34,407 nucleotides of DNA from Verrucomicrobiota bacterium (GCA_012517065.1 JAAYVR010000233.1:1-34407); one strand, 5' to 3'; positions 1 to 8,295 are shown, counted from the stretch's first letter. A program made the numbers and translations. Notes: generated from the letters alone by a model not told the origin.

Positions 1-195
1 CTCGTGCTGATCGGGCTGAACAACAAACAGGCGGTTTCCTTTGTTCTTCCCCCTTTGTTTACCAGGCCGATTCATCAGCCTGCGGCGATAATGTATTTCG
101 CGTTTTTCGCAGTCGGAATACTGACGGGTGCCGTGCTTACCGTCGGAGTTGGGAAAAAGGGCGGCGGCGGGGGAAAAACATCCGGCGGGAAATAA
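1..195 (+). CDS. LapA/DUF1049-like membrane protein, 3' part (partial)
   Basis: The frame is open from the first base of the window and ends at 195, so this is probably the C-terminal end of a gene starting upstream. The visible residues read as an Asn-Asn-x-Gln-x-Val segment followed by a hydrophobic stretch (about residues 30-50) with a Gly-rich, Lys-containing tail. This order (short strand with N-x-Q-x-V, then one membrane helix with spaced Gly) resembles the LapA/DUF1049 family of small inner-membrane proteins; that assignment rests on pattern only. If it starts inside the window, GTG at 4 or ATG at 91 are options, the latter leaving a 34-residue single-helix peptide. It converges on the amidase gene with a 16 bp gap. 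The Gly/Lys tail is low complexity. Confidence 0.45.
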   Translation, partial: LVLIGLNNKQAVSFVLPPLFTRPIHQPAAIMYFAFFAVGILTGAVLTVGVGKKGGGGGKTSGGK

Positions 196-211
196 TTTTC
201 CAAGCCCCAGG

Positions 212-1195
212 TTATTGCCGTTCAACGAGCCGTTTGTAGTCGAGAATGCCGTCTGCGATCGCTTGGGCAAGATCTCGGCGACGTTCAAGACCGACAAGCC
301 GGCGCCTTTCATCCGGGGCACTCATGAATCCGCCTTCGATGAGGATTGCGGGCATGGCCGCCTCCCGTAACACAAGAAATCTGGCGCGTCGGATGCCGCG
401 GTCTTCGACGTCAAGGCTGGTGACCATTGCCTTTTGGATGAGGTAGGCGAGGAGAACGTTTCGCGAATCGTTGTTGTTCCCAGGAACGGCTTTCGTCGTG
501 GCATTGTCATCGGGTCGCGTATTCGTCGATTTGGCCCCCGCCGGTGTCAGACAATAACATTCGACTCCTTTTGCATCGCCACCTCCGTTCCCCGCCGAGT
601 TGTAATGCAGACTCACAAAAATGTCAGCCCGGCGACGCTTCGCCAGCGCGACCCGCTCGTCAAGTTCCACAAACACGTCCGAAGACCTTGTGAGCAAGAC
701 TTTCAAGCCTGCTGATTCAAGCAGCGATTGAAGTCTGCGCGCCAACAATAATGTGTGCGTCTTTTCCTGATACCCTGCGGTTTCGAAGCCCTTGTCTTTC
801 CCACCATGCCCAGGGTCGAGAGCTACAAGCGTAACTTTGCGTTGGGGGTTGTTGCGGGCAGGGGTCAACAATGGTCGGATCAGCTTCTGGATGTCCAAAA
901 GTGCAATCGACGCGTTGGTCCCTCGAGCAACAACCGGGAACGACAACCATGCTTTAACGCCGTTGATTTCTGTCTGTCGGGAATTGACGGTGAAAGCCAG
1001 CTGCCATGACCGGTTGGTCAGCATGAAATCCCGGCCGTTTGAGTTCCAAACTACCCGAAATGAATTCGTGCGGCCCCAGCCCGCAAGGTCCACGTACTGT
1101 GGCGAAGACTCATGCGCCTGTGTTTTCCTCTGTGCGGCAACCACACTCACGGCAACCAGGATTGTGATCAAAAACAGCTTCAAGACCCGGGTCAT
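212..1195 (-). CDS. N-acetylmuramoyl-L-alanine amidase (Amidase_3), exported
   Basis: Predicted zinc amidase cutting the bond between MurNAc and the stem peptide of peptidoglycan in the periplasm. With the start at 1195 the protein has 327 residues. Residues 1-27 form a signal peptide. Residues about 60-112 resemble the beta-rich domain found before Amidase_3 in copper-amine-oxidase-N-like/AMIN architectures. The catalytic domain begins at about 122: DPGHGG gives zinc ligand His130, the E-K-T segment gives Glu144, SLHYN gives His197, and ILIEGGF near residue 285 supplies the catalytic Glu. The frame stays open upstream to 1429, but that extension translates repeat DNA (the same 39-bp unit twice), so I chose the ATG directly before the signal peptide. 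No clear ribosome binding site was seen. Cell-division AmiC-type or spore-type roles cannot be told apart. Confidence 0.9.
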   Translation of the reverse strand: MTRVLKLFLITILVAVSVVAAQRKTQAHESSPQYVDLAGWGRTNSFRVVWNSNGRDFMLTNRSWQLAFTVNSRQTEINGVKAWLSFPVVARGTNASIALLDIQKLIRPLLTPARNNPQRKVTLVALDPGHGGKDKGFETAGYQEKTHTLLLARRLQSLLESAGLKVLLTRSSDVFVELDERVALAKRRRADIFVSLHYNSAGNGGGDAKGVECYCLTPAGAKSTNTRPDDNATTKAVPGNNNDSRNVLLAYLIQKAMVTSLDVEDRGIRRARFLVLREAAMPAILIEGGFMSAPDERRRLVGLERRRDLAQAIADGILDYKRLVERQ

Positions 1196-1249
1196 GGCGA
1201 CGGGAACAGGCTGCCCAAGACCCGAGGCAGTCTTCAAGCAAAACCGCTT

Positions 1250-1460
1250 AGCCCGCATGTTTTGCAGCCCGGCGCAGCCGAAACCAAAGTTGTCTGACGG
1301 GTACTGCCCCGCTCCTGCGCCCCCTGACCAGGGCTCTCGGCTACGTCTTCCCGCTGCAATTTGGTCCATGCACCAAAACCCCGCTCCTGCGCCCCCTGAC
1401 CAGGGCTCTCGGCTACGCCGGGCTGCCAAATATCTGCTACGACTCCGTCGCCGGGAAAAG
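1250..1460. repeat. Intergenic repeat type A with internal 39-bp duplication
   Basis: Contains CCCGGCGCAGCCGAAACC near 1270 followed by a GTCTGACGGG stretch, matching blocks at about 17125-17165 and 34083-34120. A 39-bp unit is present twice, at 1307-1345 and 1379-1417, 72 bp apart and identical as far as I can read. The block ends with an ACTCCGTCGC segment near 1441 that also recurs near 34180. It lies directly upstream of the chosen amidase start. Confidence 0.75.
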
Positions 1461-1525
1461 TGCGCTGATTAAGCGCCCACTGGAAGCAGCGCTGCCAGCT
1501 TAACTCCCAACTGCGTGAAACTGTT

Positions 1526-1660
1526 CCGCCTAAAGGCGGAACTCTAGCGGCCGTGGGCGCGGCACCGTCCGATGCGCAGAGCAACCCGTCGCTGCCAAAC
1601 TTCCGCGTTTACGCTGAAAACTGAAAGCTTTCCGCTCCTGACTTTGGTACCCCAGCGCTG
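1526..1660. repeat. Intergenic repeat type C (two small hairpins)
   Basis: Begins with the palindrome CCGCC-TAAA-GGCGG (1526-1539) and continues to a TTCCGCG-TTTA-CGC motif at 1601, then a GAAAACTGAAAGC stretch. The same pair of motifs recurs at 17364-17470, and the second motif alone at 17621. At the two later copies the second motif is a perfect 7-bp stem with a TTTA loop; here one base is changed. Confidence 0.7.
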
Positions 1661-1990
1661 CCGCAGATGCAATGGGCGTTGGCAGGCGCGAAGCGTTTGG
1701 AGTGCGGCAGCTTGCTGCCGCTTTGTTCTTGTGCGCAAGGATCGTGTCTGTAACCAGATCGGCATGACGCCGAAAACAATGTGTCTGTCCCCATACGGCC
1801 TCATTCGATCGCGCCGGTGATCCCGATGGTTTCTCACGCGCTGCCGCGGATGCAGTGGACGATGGTGGGCGCGAAGCGCTTGGAGTGCGGCAGCTTGCTG
1901 CCGCTTTGTTTCTATGCGCAAACAACGTGTCTGTCCCCATATCGGCATGACGCCGAAAACAATGTGCCTGTCCCCATATCGGCATCCAAG
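1655..1990. repeat. Intergenic repeat type B, tandem array (REP-like)
   Basis: Two tandem units. Each carries an 18-bp palindrome GCGGCAGCTTGCTGCCGC (1704-1721 and 1887-1904) followed by one or more copies of GTGTCTGTCCCCATA(T/C) or GTGCCTGTCCCCATAT (1781-1796, 1927-1942, 1964-1979) with CGGCATGACGCCGAAAAC between. The same unit occurs at 17.5-17.95 kb and 34.2-34.4 kb. Size, palindromy and intergenic placement resemble REP/BIME elements, which are mobilised in trans by Y1-type transposases; no such gene is in the window. Confidence 0.75.
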
Positions 1991-2006
1991 GAGTTCCTCA
2001 CAGCCC

Positions 2007-2120
2007 GGGCGCGCGGGCATTCTTGCCCGCCAAGAGCTTTGAAGTTTCGGGGGCCGGATTTTCCTTGACCGGAACGGGTCCTTCGATCGGTTGTCGGGTT
2101 AATGCGGCCGAGGACGGCCC
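2007..2120. repeat. Intergenic repeat type D, copy 1
   Basis: Starts with a hairpin of 7-bp stem (GCGGGCA...TGCCCGC, 2013-2030) and ends with ATGCGGCCGAGGACGGCC (2102-2119), itself able to form a GGCC...GGCC stem. A second copy with the same layout lies at 22222-22328. Both end 50-80 bp before the stop codon of a minus-strand gene, so a role as a 3' structure or convergent terminator is possible. Confidence 0.6.
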
Positions 2121-2197
2121 CGGTTCTGGCGCGCGTGGCTGTCGAATTCAGCGAAGCAGCCTCTTGAAACGACCCCTTGACGGCGAGGTTGTTTGGA

Positions 2198-2491
2198 TCA
2201 CTTGACCTCGCGCACAGCGTTGAAAGTACCGAACGGATTCGGAACGCGCAGAGTGCACTCGGGATCGTCACACCATTCGCCGTCCACGATAAACTTGTAG
2301 TGATACGTGCCGGGCGCCAGTTCAACTTCCGCATGCCAAAATCCATCCGGCCGTTTCTGCATGCTGATCGGATTCTTCTGCCAGTGAGTAAAGTCGCCGA
2401 CCAACATGACGCTGGTTGCCGAGGGCGCGTTGTAAGTAAAAGCCTGTTTGTTCTTGGCAGTTGCCTTTTTCGATGTCGCTTTCTTTGCCAT
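2198..2491 (-). CDS. Small glycogen-binding domain protein (CBM48/AMPK-type)
   Basis: A 97-residue protein made of a basic Lys/Ala/Thr tail (residues 1-17) and a single carbohydrate-binding domain of the CBM48/AMPK glycogen-binding type. Recognisable are the VMLVGDFTHW strand pair, the FWHAEVELAPGTYHYKF segment and the VDGEW turn, which in this family carry the aromatic residues that stack on alpha-glucan. There is no catalytic domain and no signal peptide, so it should be cytoplasmic. It may bind glycogen or act as an adaptor for a glycogen enzyme encoded elsewhere. It lies 330 bp after lpxB on the same strand, separated by repeats, so it probably has its own promoter. No clear ribosome binding site precedes the ATG. 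Confidence 0.85.
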   Translation of the reverse strand: MAKKATSKKATAKNKQAFTYNAPSATSVMLVGDFTHWQKNPISMQKRPDGFWHAEVELAPGTYHYKFIVDGEWCDDPECTLRVPNPFGTFNAVREVK

Positions 2492-2821
2492 GGTACTAAC
2501 CGATACTACGGTTCAGTGCCCCGGTCAAGTTCTGCCGATCAGGCAAACACCGAGCCTGTCACCATATCGGCATGCGAAAGGTTCCCCCACAGACTTCGGC
2601 AGCTGCGGATTGGAACAAGGGAAAATCCGTGGGCCGTACCGCAACCAGGGGCCGACGCCCAGACAACGAGCCTGTCACTCTATTTGCATCCTCGCACAAA
2701 TATCGTGCCTGGCACTCTATTCTCAGTTCAAAGAAAGTGCCCACACTTTCGAGGTCGGAGTCGTCAAAAGAGGACTTCAATCAAATACTCGATGCTCAGA
2801 GGGAAGCTGTCCGAACCATTC
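2492..2821. repeat. Gene-free stretch with degenerate type B repeats
   Basis: Contains variant B motifs: GAGCCTGTCACCATAT at 2552-2567, GAGCCTGTCACTCTAT at 2668-2683 and GTGCCTGGCACTCTAT at 2705-2720. An ACAGACTTCGGCAGC segment near 2589 recurs near 17948. I see no gene here. Confidence 0.6.
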
Positions 2822-4072
2822 TCACCCGGCGTTTGGCAGCAGGGAGGCAACCGCTGCTGCCGCTCGGGTGGCAGCGCCCGGTGGGCCAAGCTTCGACACG
2901 ACTGCCGCAAGTTTCGCCCGAATCGACCTGCGGAGGTCCGAGTTTTCAAGGAAATCGGCAGTTGCACGCGCCAGATTGGCCGGTGTGGCGAGGTCCTGAA
3001 TGAACTCCGGAAACAGCTCATCGTCAGCCAAAATGTTCGGCATCGCCAGATATCGCACCGAAACCAATCGCCGTCCCACAAAGTAATTGATGGCGGAGGT
3101 CTTGTACATTGCCACCGTGGGCACGCCGTAGAGCGCGCATTCGAGCGTTACGGTGCCGGTGCAGGCAATTGCCACGGTCGCGTCGGCCAGAGCGCCGCCC
3201 AAATCGTTCACTCGAACCCGGACTTCAGGCAGCAGTTGCCTGCACATTGGATCGGCAATCTGCCGAAGCCGCTCATCCGCCAACACCAAAGTGAACGCGC
3301 GTTTCCGATTCACACCGACATCCGCTGTTGTCTGTTGGTGCCTGCCCGTCACGAGCAGTTTGGCCGCCTCGAGCATGACCGGCAGGTGCCGGTTGATCTC
3401 CGCAACACGACTCCCAGGCAGCAGAACAACGTTTTGGACCTGGCCGGCTTGGCTGTCATTTTCTGCTTTCGGTGCGGTTTTCACCGAAGCGGACTTGTGG
3501 CGGTCAACCACAGGGTGCCCAACAAACTCGACTCTGAGCGATGGCGCACGTTTGGCGTACCACTCTTTTTCAAACGGAAACAGGCACATTAGCAAATCGA
3601 GATTCTTCGCCATTGTCCTTGCGCGTCCGGGGCGTGACGCCCAAACCTGCGGGGAGACGAACTGGACAAACTTTGGTTTCCAGTTGAAGAAGAATCGCGG
3701 CGCTTTCCGCAGCCTTGCGCGAAGCGCGCGCACAAACCTGAGGTTGAACCCGGAAAAATCGACGCCGATGATCACATCCGGCTGTCTTTCAAATGCCAGC
3801 CTGATCAACTCGCGCATGTGCCGTCGGAATGTCAAATAGTGCCAAACCGCGCCGCTGAGTCCGACCATTGCGTGTCGGCACAAATCCAGGACCACATCTG
3901 CGCCTGCGTTTTCCATGTGTAGTCCGCCCGCGCCAAAAAAGCGCGGTGCAAACGCGAACGACTGTACTGTTGGATCAGCGCGAAGAGCTTGGATCAGCTC
4001 CCCTGCCAGCATGTCTCCACTTGGTTCACCTGCTATGAGCATGAACTTGGGCGCGTGGTGAAGAGTACTCAT
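2822..4072 (-). CDS. lpxB: Lipid-A-disaccharide synthase LpxB
   Basis: Family GT19 glycosyltransferase condensing UDP-2,3-diacylglucosamine with lipid X (2,3-diacylglucosamine 1-phosphate) to make the tetraacyl disaccharide of lipid A at the inner membrane. The N-terminus shows the family signature AGEPSGD(M)LAGEL, followed by the conserved region ending FGAGG. Mid-protein there is VDFSGFN with QFVSPQVWASRPGR, and the donor-site motif LLPGSRVAEI. With the ATG at 4072 the protein has 416 residues, slightly longer than the usual 380-390; a Lys/Ala-rich insert before LLPGSR and the C-terminus account for this. AAAGGA lies 6 bases before that ATG. A GTG at 4087 overlapping the upstream stop codon is an alternative start. 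It is co-transcribed with the upstream dehydrogenase. It marks the organism as a lipid-A-containing diderm. Confidence 0.95.
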   Translation of the reverse strand: MSTLHHAPKFMLIAGEPSGDMLAGELIQALRADPTVQSFAFAPRFFGAGGLHMENAGADVVLDLCRHAMVGLSGAVWHYLTFRRHMRELIRLAFERQPDVIIGVDFSGFNLRFVRALRARLRKAPRFFFNWKPKFVQFVSPQVWASRPGRARTMAKNLDLLMCLFPFEKEWYAKRAPSLRVEFVGHPVVDRHKSASVKTAPKAENDSQAGQVQNVVLLPGSRVAEINRHLPVMLEAAKLLVTGRHQQTTADVGVNRKRAFTLVLADERLRQIADPMCRQLLPEVRVRVNDLGGALADATVAIACTGTVTLECALYGVPTVAMYKTSAINYFVGRRLVSVRYLAMPNILADDELFPEFIQDLATPANLARATADFLENSDLRRSIRAKLAAVVSKLGPPGAATRAAAAVASLLPNAG

Positions 4073-4078
4073 CTCCGG

Positions 4079-4084
4079 TCCTTT
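4079..4084 (-). promoter_or_regulatory. Ribosome binding site of lpxB
   Basis: AAAGGA on the minus strand, 6 bases before ATG 4072, inside the end of the upstream gene. It supports 4072 over the GTG at 4087. Confidence 0.6.
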
Positions 4085-5112
4085 CACGCTGCGGGCGAAT
4101 TCGATTGAATCTGCCTTGTGATTTCCAGCGCCACGTCCAGTGCCTGTGCTCCGGCTTCCCCGGAGACCACTGGCGTGCGTTTGTCCCGAACGCAGCTCAA
4201 GAAACTTTCAAGCTCGAGCTTTAGCGGTTCATCCTTGGTGATTGGAACCGGTTCTCTGACAATGCGCTTTCCGCCAAACCTTGTCACAAGGGAAACTTCC
4301 CTGCCGCCGAACAGTTTCTGGGCAATAGACGACTCCTTTTCATCGTCGCGCGCCAATCGATACAGATACCCTTCTTGCGCCCTGTAATCCAAGGAGACAT
4401 AGCATGGCTCCGGGCCGCCGCTGAACACGCGTATTTTGCGAAGGCGTTCGGGGCTGACGCGGCTGGCCGTCAGGTTTGCCACACAACCGTTGGCGAAGCG
4501 AAGACGGGCGTTTGCGATGTCCTCGTTCCGGCTCAGGACCGGGACGCCCACGGCGTCAATCGACACTACTGGCGATTTCACAAATGCGAGCACCACGTCA
4601 AGGTCGTGTATCATCAGGTCCAACACAACCCCCACGTCCGTGCTCCTCGCAGGATACGGAGACAACCGGTGGGCCTCGATGAATCGCGGAGAAACAATCG
4701 TGCGCTGCAAGTACTTGAACACCGGATTGAACCTTTCCACGTGACCAACCTGGAGAACGGAATTGTTCGTGCGCGCCAACTCGACCAGCTCAGCGGCCTG
4801 CGCCTGTTGATCAGTCATCGGTTTTTCTACGAGCACATGTTTGCCTTGGGACAGGAGCGCTTTGGCGATCTGGAAATGAGTTGATGTGGGTGTAACCACG
4901 CTGAACGCATCGCAGGCGCGAATTGCGGCATCGATTGAATCGAAAGCTGTTGTACCACAACGCTGTGCGACGTTTCTCGCCGTTTCGCCGTCGAGGTCAT
5001 AAACTCCTCCGAGCACAACATCTCCTGTGCGACTCAACTCGGCATACAATCTGGCATGTTCCTTGCCGAGCGCGCCGACTCCTATCACACCCACTCGAGT
5101 TACCGCTGACAT
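4084..5112 (-). CDS. Gfo/Idh/MocA family dehydrogenase, likely UDP-GlcNAc 3-dehydrogenase (GnnA-like)
   Basis: NAD(P)-dependent sugar oxidoreductase of 342 residues. The Rossmann start is GVIGVGALGKEHARLY (about residues 8-23). The family EKP motif (VLVEKPMT) carries the catalytic lysine near residue 97, and GHVERFNPVF follows near residue 123. A GH(I/V)ERFNP segment is, from knowledge of the family, typical of UDP-N-acetylglucosamine 3-dehydrogenases such as GnnA. Its stop codon overlaps the GTG before lpxB, so the two are translationally coupled. GnnA with the aminotransferase GnnB makes UDP-GlcNAc3N for amide-linked lipid A; no GnnB is seen here, so the specific role is inferred. Upstream lies a 150-bp gap to the divergent TonB receptor gene. 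Confidence 0.85.
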   Translation of the reverse strand: MSAVTRVGVIGVGALGKEHARLYAELSRTGDVVLGGVYDLDGETARNVAQRCGTTAFDSIDAAIRACDAFSVVTPTSTHFQIAKALLSQGKHVLVEKPMTDQQAQAAELVELARTNNSVLQVGHVERFNPVFKYLQRTIVSPRFIEAHRLSPYPARSTDVGVVLDLMIHDLDVVLAFVKSPVVSIDAVGVPVLSRNEDIANARLRFANGCVANLTASRVSPERLRKIRVFSGGPEPCYVSLDYRAQEGYLYRLARDDEKESSIAQKLFGGREVSLVTRFGGKRIVREPVPITKDEPLKLELESFLSCVRDKRTPVVSGEAGAQALDVALEITRQIQSNSPAA

Positions 5113-5225
5113 GGGCCGATTTTAGCGACAAATGGTGGTTCTGTCGAAAGTGTAAAACTGCGTTTTTTTTGCTTGTGCAATTGGAGTTTTGTATTCTAAT
5201 GATGCCCCCAAGCGTAACGCCTGTA

Positions 5226-5240
5226 GTGAATCCGATTCAC
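5226..5240. promoter_or_regulatory. 15-bp perfect palindrome before the TonB receptor gene
   Basis: GTGAATC-C-GATTCAC, a perfect 7+1+7 inverted repeat 22 bases before ATG 5263, in the divergent gap between the dehydrogenase and the receptor. Its size suits a dimeric repressor operator; as RNA it could form a 6-bp hairpin close to the start codon. A weak sigma-70-like pair (TTGTGC at 5173-5178 and TCTAAT at 5195-5200, 16-bp spacer) lies just upstream. Function is inferred only. Confidence 0.4.
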
Positions 5241-5262
5241 CACTAACAGAGCATAAACAAAT

Positions 5263-8154
5263 ATGAAGAAAACAAAAAACACCGCAACCCAAGTTGTCCT
5301 ACCCGTTGCCTGCACGGTGGCCATTGGCATACCAGGGGCAGCGGTAATGCCGGCGGCGGCCCAGGAGACAGCTCCTGCCGAGCCGGAGCGCATGGAGAAA
5401 ATCATCGTCACCGGTTCGAACATCGAAAGCGCAGATGCAGCCGGCACTTTGACGGTAAGTGTCATGGACATCGCCGAACCGGCCAACGTCGGACGCCCAG
5501 CCCTCGCTGACACACTCCGAGTGCGCGCCCCCCAATATGCAGGCGGCACGGGTGCGATCAACCCGGGCTTTGGGAATGGTGGCGACGGCAGCTCACAACT
5601 GTCCCTGCGTGGTCTGCCTGCCAACGCAACCCTGCTGCTCGTCAACGGAAGACGAACCAGCACAAGCGACCTTAACCTGATCCCAGAAGCAGCAATCGAG
5701 AAAATCGAGATTCTGCAGGACGGTGCTTCTGCCATTTACGGATCGGATGCCGTTGCAGGCGTCGCCAATATCATCCTCAAAGAGGAATACACAGGTGCCA
5801 AGATTGGCGCCTATTATGCGAATACCACCGACACAGACGTCAGCGATTGGAAGACGAGCGTGTTGGTCGGCGAAACCACCGAAAAATCCAAATTCGTGAT
5901 GGCCGCCGAATACGGCAAGTCCAACGATCAACTCAGCGTTGACCGCGAGCGATCCAAACCGCTGCCGTTCCAGACTTCACAGACGTCCAACCCGGGTTTG
6001 TTCCTCAACAACGCTTCACTGCCTGCCGACGAGATCGCCCTGCGTTGGAGCTTGGTGCCAACCAACACAAGGGGTCTCACCAACATCACGCAGATACCCG
6101 AGGGGTTCAATCCAATCGCCACTGTCAAGGTGCCAGAGGGCGCCAGCCGCACTGCAGTGCGAAATGCAGCCGAGGCCGAGCTGAACGCCGCGCTCCCTCC
6201 TGACTCGCCCGTGCGTTACGGTGGCAACCCGTCGGTGATGCCGGGAATGGACCCTGGTTTCCCGTATCCGTACTATACAACTGCGTATCGCCCGCACGAG
6301 AGATACTCGGTTTACATGTCCGGTTCTCACCAGTTGTACGGCGAGAACCTCGAGGCTTTCATGCTGGGCTACTATGCGGCGAACAGCTCCAGTTTCCAAC
6401 TGGCGCCGTCTCCATTGTCCGGAGTTGAAATGCCAGCTTCAAATTACTGGTACCAACTCCTCTTCCCCGAAGCCGCTGCGACCGGCACGCCGCTTCGGGT
6501 TTCCTACCGGCCAGTCGAGCTTGGCCCGCGCATTTTCTACAACGACTTCGAAAACACTCACCTCGTCGCCGGGCTCAGAGGCAGAATCGCCGAAAGCTCA
6601 TGGAAGTGGGAAACCGCTTTCACGTGGGACCGGACAGAAATCGATGAAACCCAGACAGGCGGCGTTCTCAGAGACGTGTATGTGGACCTCTTGAGTCTCA
6701 GCACGCCCGACGCATGGAACCCGTTCGGTTACACGCCAATCGGCGGTTCAAGCGTAGTCAATCCACGGAGCCTCGTGGACCAAATCTACGGCGAGGCAAC
6801 GATCAAGACTGTCGCAGAACTGCTCAGTTGGGATGCCAAGATCAACGGCGAAATCTACAAGCTGCCGGGCGGCGCACTGGCTGGTGCCGTTGGAACAGAG
6901 TACCGTCGCGAGACTCTGGACTTCGCACCAGACTACGCCATCCAGCACGGTTCGGTCTTCCCATTCAACGTCCAGCAGCCGCTCTACGCCGCACGGGACA
7001 GCATGGCTGTTTTCGGCGAAGTCCTCGTTCCGATATTTGGCGAAGACCTGACCCTGCCCGCGTTCAAGTCTTTCTCGGTGTCAGCAGCGCTCAGGTACGA
7101 GGATTACAGTGACGTTGGTGACACCGGCGTCAAACCGCGCGTGAGCTTCAAGTGGCAGCCAATCGACCACCAGTTCACAATTCGCGGATCGTACGCCGAA
7201 GGCTTCATCGCGCCGGGATTCTTCGACCTGTACCAACTGCCAGGCGAGGACTACATCGAGGTGTTAAACCCGTACACAAAGTTGCGTGAGCAGCCCGAGA
7301 ACGCAGTCCTCACAATCGGCAACCCAGAGTTGAAACCGATCGACGCCGAAAACTGGACCATTGGTGGCGTATTCGAACCTGACTTCCTGAAAGGGTTCAA
7401 GATCGCACTCGATTACTATCGTATCAAGCAGACTGGCATTCCGTTCGCCAGCGCACAATACATAGTCAACCAGTGGTACAACTACAACCCCAACGATCCT
7501 CGGGACCCGACCAACCCGTTCGGACCAAACGCCGGGCGCAGTGCGGCCAATCCGCTCGGGGCGCAGGTTGAACTGTCACCCACTGACGAGATCAGCCAGA
7601 TCCGGAACGTCGGCCCGATCAACACCGGCGAACGCCTCACTGACGGTATCGATATCACTGTCTCACAAAGGATCGAGACAAGTATCGGCGCGTTCACGCT
7701 CACCGGCATCGCCACGCGCATCCTGACGTTCGAGCAGGAGAACTTCCCGGGCGCAGGCACAATCGATTACCTCGGCAAGTACTGGGGTCCGGGCGCTGCA
7801 CTCGAAGACGTCAGCTTCCCAGAATGGCGTGCCAATATCGCCCTGACATGGGAATACGAACGTTGGACCGCTGCCATCGGCTGGAACTATGTTGATGGTT
7901 ATACCGAAGACGTCACGCAGCAGAACTTCGAAGCCGAAGATTCTGAGCCGCGTGATGTGAGGTCTTACATGACCTTTGACGTCCGCCTCGGATACAAGAT
8001 TCCGTGGATCGAAGGCCGGTTGATGGCCGGTGTTAACAACGTGTTCGATGAACAACCGCCGCTGGTCGAGAGCAGCTTCGAAAACGCCTATGACAGGCGC
8101 CTCGCTGACATCCGCGGGCGGATGTACTTCGTCGAGTTCACCAAAGAATTCTAA
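5263..8154 (+). CDS. TonB-dependent outer-membrane receptor
   Basis: A 963-residue outer-membrane barrel with an N-terminal plug, taking up a substrate with energy from TonB/ExbBD. Residues 1-34 form a signal peptide ending AAAQ. The TonB-box-like EKIIVTGSNI lies at about 45-54. The plug spans roughly 55-175, with SLRGLPANATLLLVNGRR and the IEILQDGASAIYGSDAVAGVANIIL signature region of the family. The rest is barrel with alternating aromatic strands, including GSYAEGFIAPGFFDLYQLPG and INNVFDEQPP-like segments near the end. The last residue is Phe (FVEFTKEF), as expected for BAM-dependent insertion. There is no STN or carboxypeptidase-like extension. The start lacks a clear Shine-Dalgarno. A terminator follows at 8174. 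The substrate is not evident; no transporter or SusD partner is adjacent. Confidence 0.93.
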   Translation: MKKTKNTATQVVLPVACTVAIGIPGAAVMPAAAQETAPAEPERMEKIIVTGSNIESADAAGTLTVSVMDIAEPANVGRPALADTLRVRAPQYAGGTGAINPGFGNGGDGSSQLSLRGLPANATLLLVNGRRTSTSDLNLIPEAAIEKIEILQDGASAIYGSDAVAGVANIILKEEYTGAKIGAYYANTTDTDVSDWKTSVLVGETTEKSKFVMAAEYGKSNDQLSVDRERSKPLPFQTSQTSNPGLFLNNASLPADEIALRWSLVPTNTRGLTNITQIPEGFNPIATVKVPEGASRTAVRNAAEAELNAALPPDSPVRYGGNPSVMPGMDPGFPYPYYTTAYRPHERYSVYMSGSHQLYGENLEAFMLGYYAANSSSFQLAPSPLSGVEMPASNYWYQLLFPEAAATGTPLRVSYRPVELGPRIFYNDFENTHLVAGLRGRIAESSWKWETAFTWDRTEIDETQTGGVLRDVYVDLLSLSTPDAWNPFGYTPIGGSSVVNPRSLVDQIYGEATIKTVAELLSWDAKINGEIYKLPGGALAGAVGTEYRRETLDFAPDYAIQHGSVFPFNVQQPLYAARDSMAVFGEVLVPIFGEDLTLPAFKSFSVSAALRYEDYSDVGDTGVKPRVSFKWQPIDHQFTIRGSYAEGFIAPGFFDLYQLPGEDYIEVLNPYTKLREQPENAVLTIGNPELKPIDAENWTIGGVFEPDFLKGFKIALDYYRIKQTGIPFASAQYIVNQWYNYNPNDPRDPTNPFGPNAGRSAANPLGAQVELSPTDEISQIRNVGPINTGERLTDGIDITVSQRIETSIGAFTLTGIATRILTFEQENFPGAGTIDYLGKYWGPGAALEDVSFPEWRANIALTWEYERWTAAIGWNYVDGYTEDVTQQNFEAEDSEPRDVRSYMTFDVRLGYKIPWIEGRLMAGVNNVFDEQPPLVESSFENAYDRRLADIRGRMYFVEFTKEF

Positions 8155-8173
8155 ACCAACTGCTTAAGTCCAC

Positions 8174-8203
8174 GGGCCGGCTCAGAAATGGGCCGGCCCT
8201 TTT
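8174..8203 (+). terminator. Rho-independent terminator after the TonB receptor gene
   Basis: GGGCCGG (8174-8180) pairs with CCGGCCC (8193-8199) across a 12-base loop and is followed by TTTTC. It begins 20 bases after the receptor stop codon. It argues that the next small gene is transcribed separately. Confidence 0.65.
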
Positions 8204-8295
8204 CATTTGACAAAAAACCGCCTTGCGTCAGTCGCAGAATTGATGCATGGTTGGTTACCATGAAAGCCAGATTAAGCAAAATGGAGTCGCGCTCG

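Larger units (their letters stand above)
1196..2197. other. Gene-free repeat field between amidase and CBM48 genes
   Basis: About 1 kb with no convincing gene. Open frames exist on both strands but translate repeats (Arg/Ala/Ser-rich, no domain). Reading the minus strand toward the amidase, it holds repeat types D, B, C and A in that order; the parts are listed separately. The same A, B and C elements recur near 17.1-18.0 kb, and A and B near 34.1-34.4 kb, in the same orientation. Confidence 0.7.

Noticed and set aside
1196-1429. N-terminal extension of the amidase to 1429
   Set aside because: It would encode a duplicated Arg/Gly/Ala-rich repeat ahead of a clear signal peptide.
1655-1990. 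Possible CRISPR array
   Set aside because: The repeats are palindromic, unevenly spaced and scattered over the window; spacers are not unique and no cas gene is present.
1530-2020. Minus-strand open frames of about 150 codons in the repeat field
   Set aside because: They translate the tandem B repeats; the protein repeats follow the DNA repeats and no signal or domain is present.
2177-3592. Long plus-strand open frame opposite lpxB and the CBM48 gene
   Set aside because: It is antisense to lpxB and repeats, rich in Arg/Cys/His/Pro with no domain; a shadow caused by high GC.
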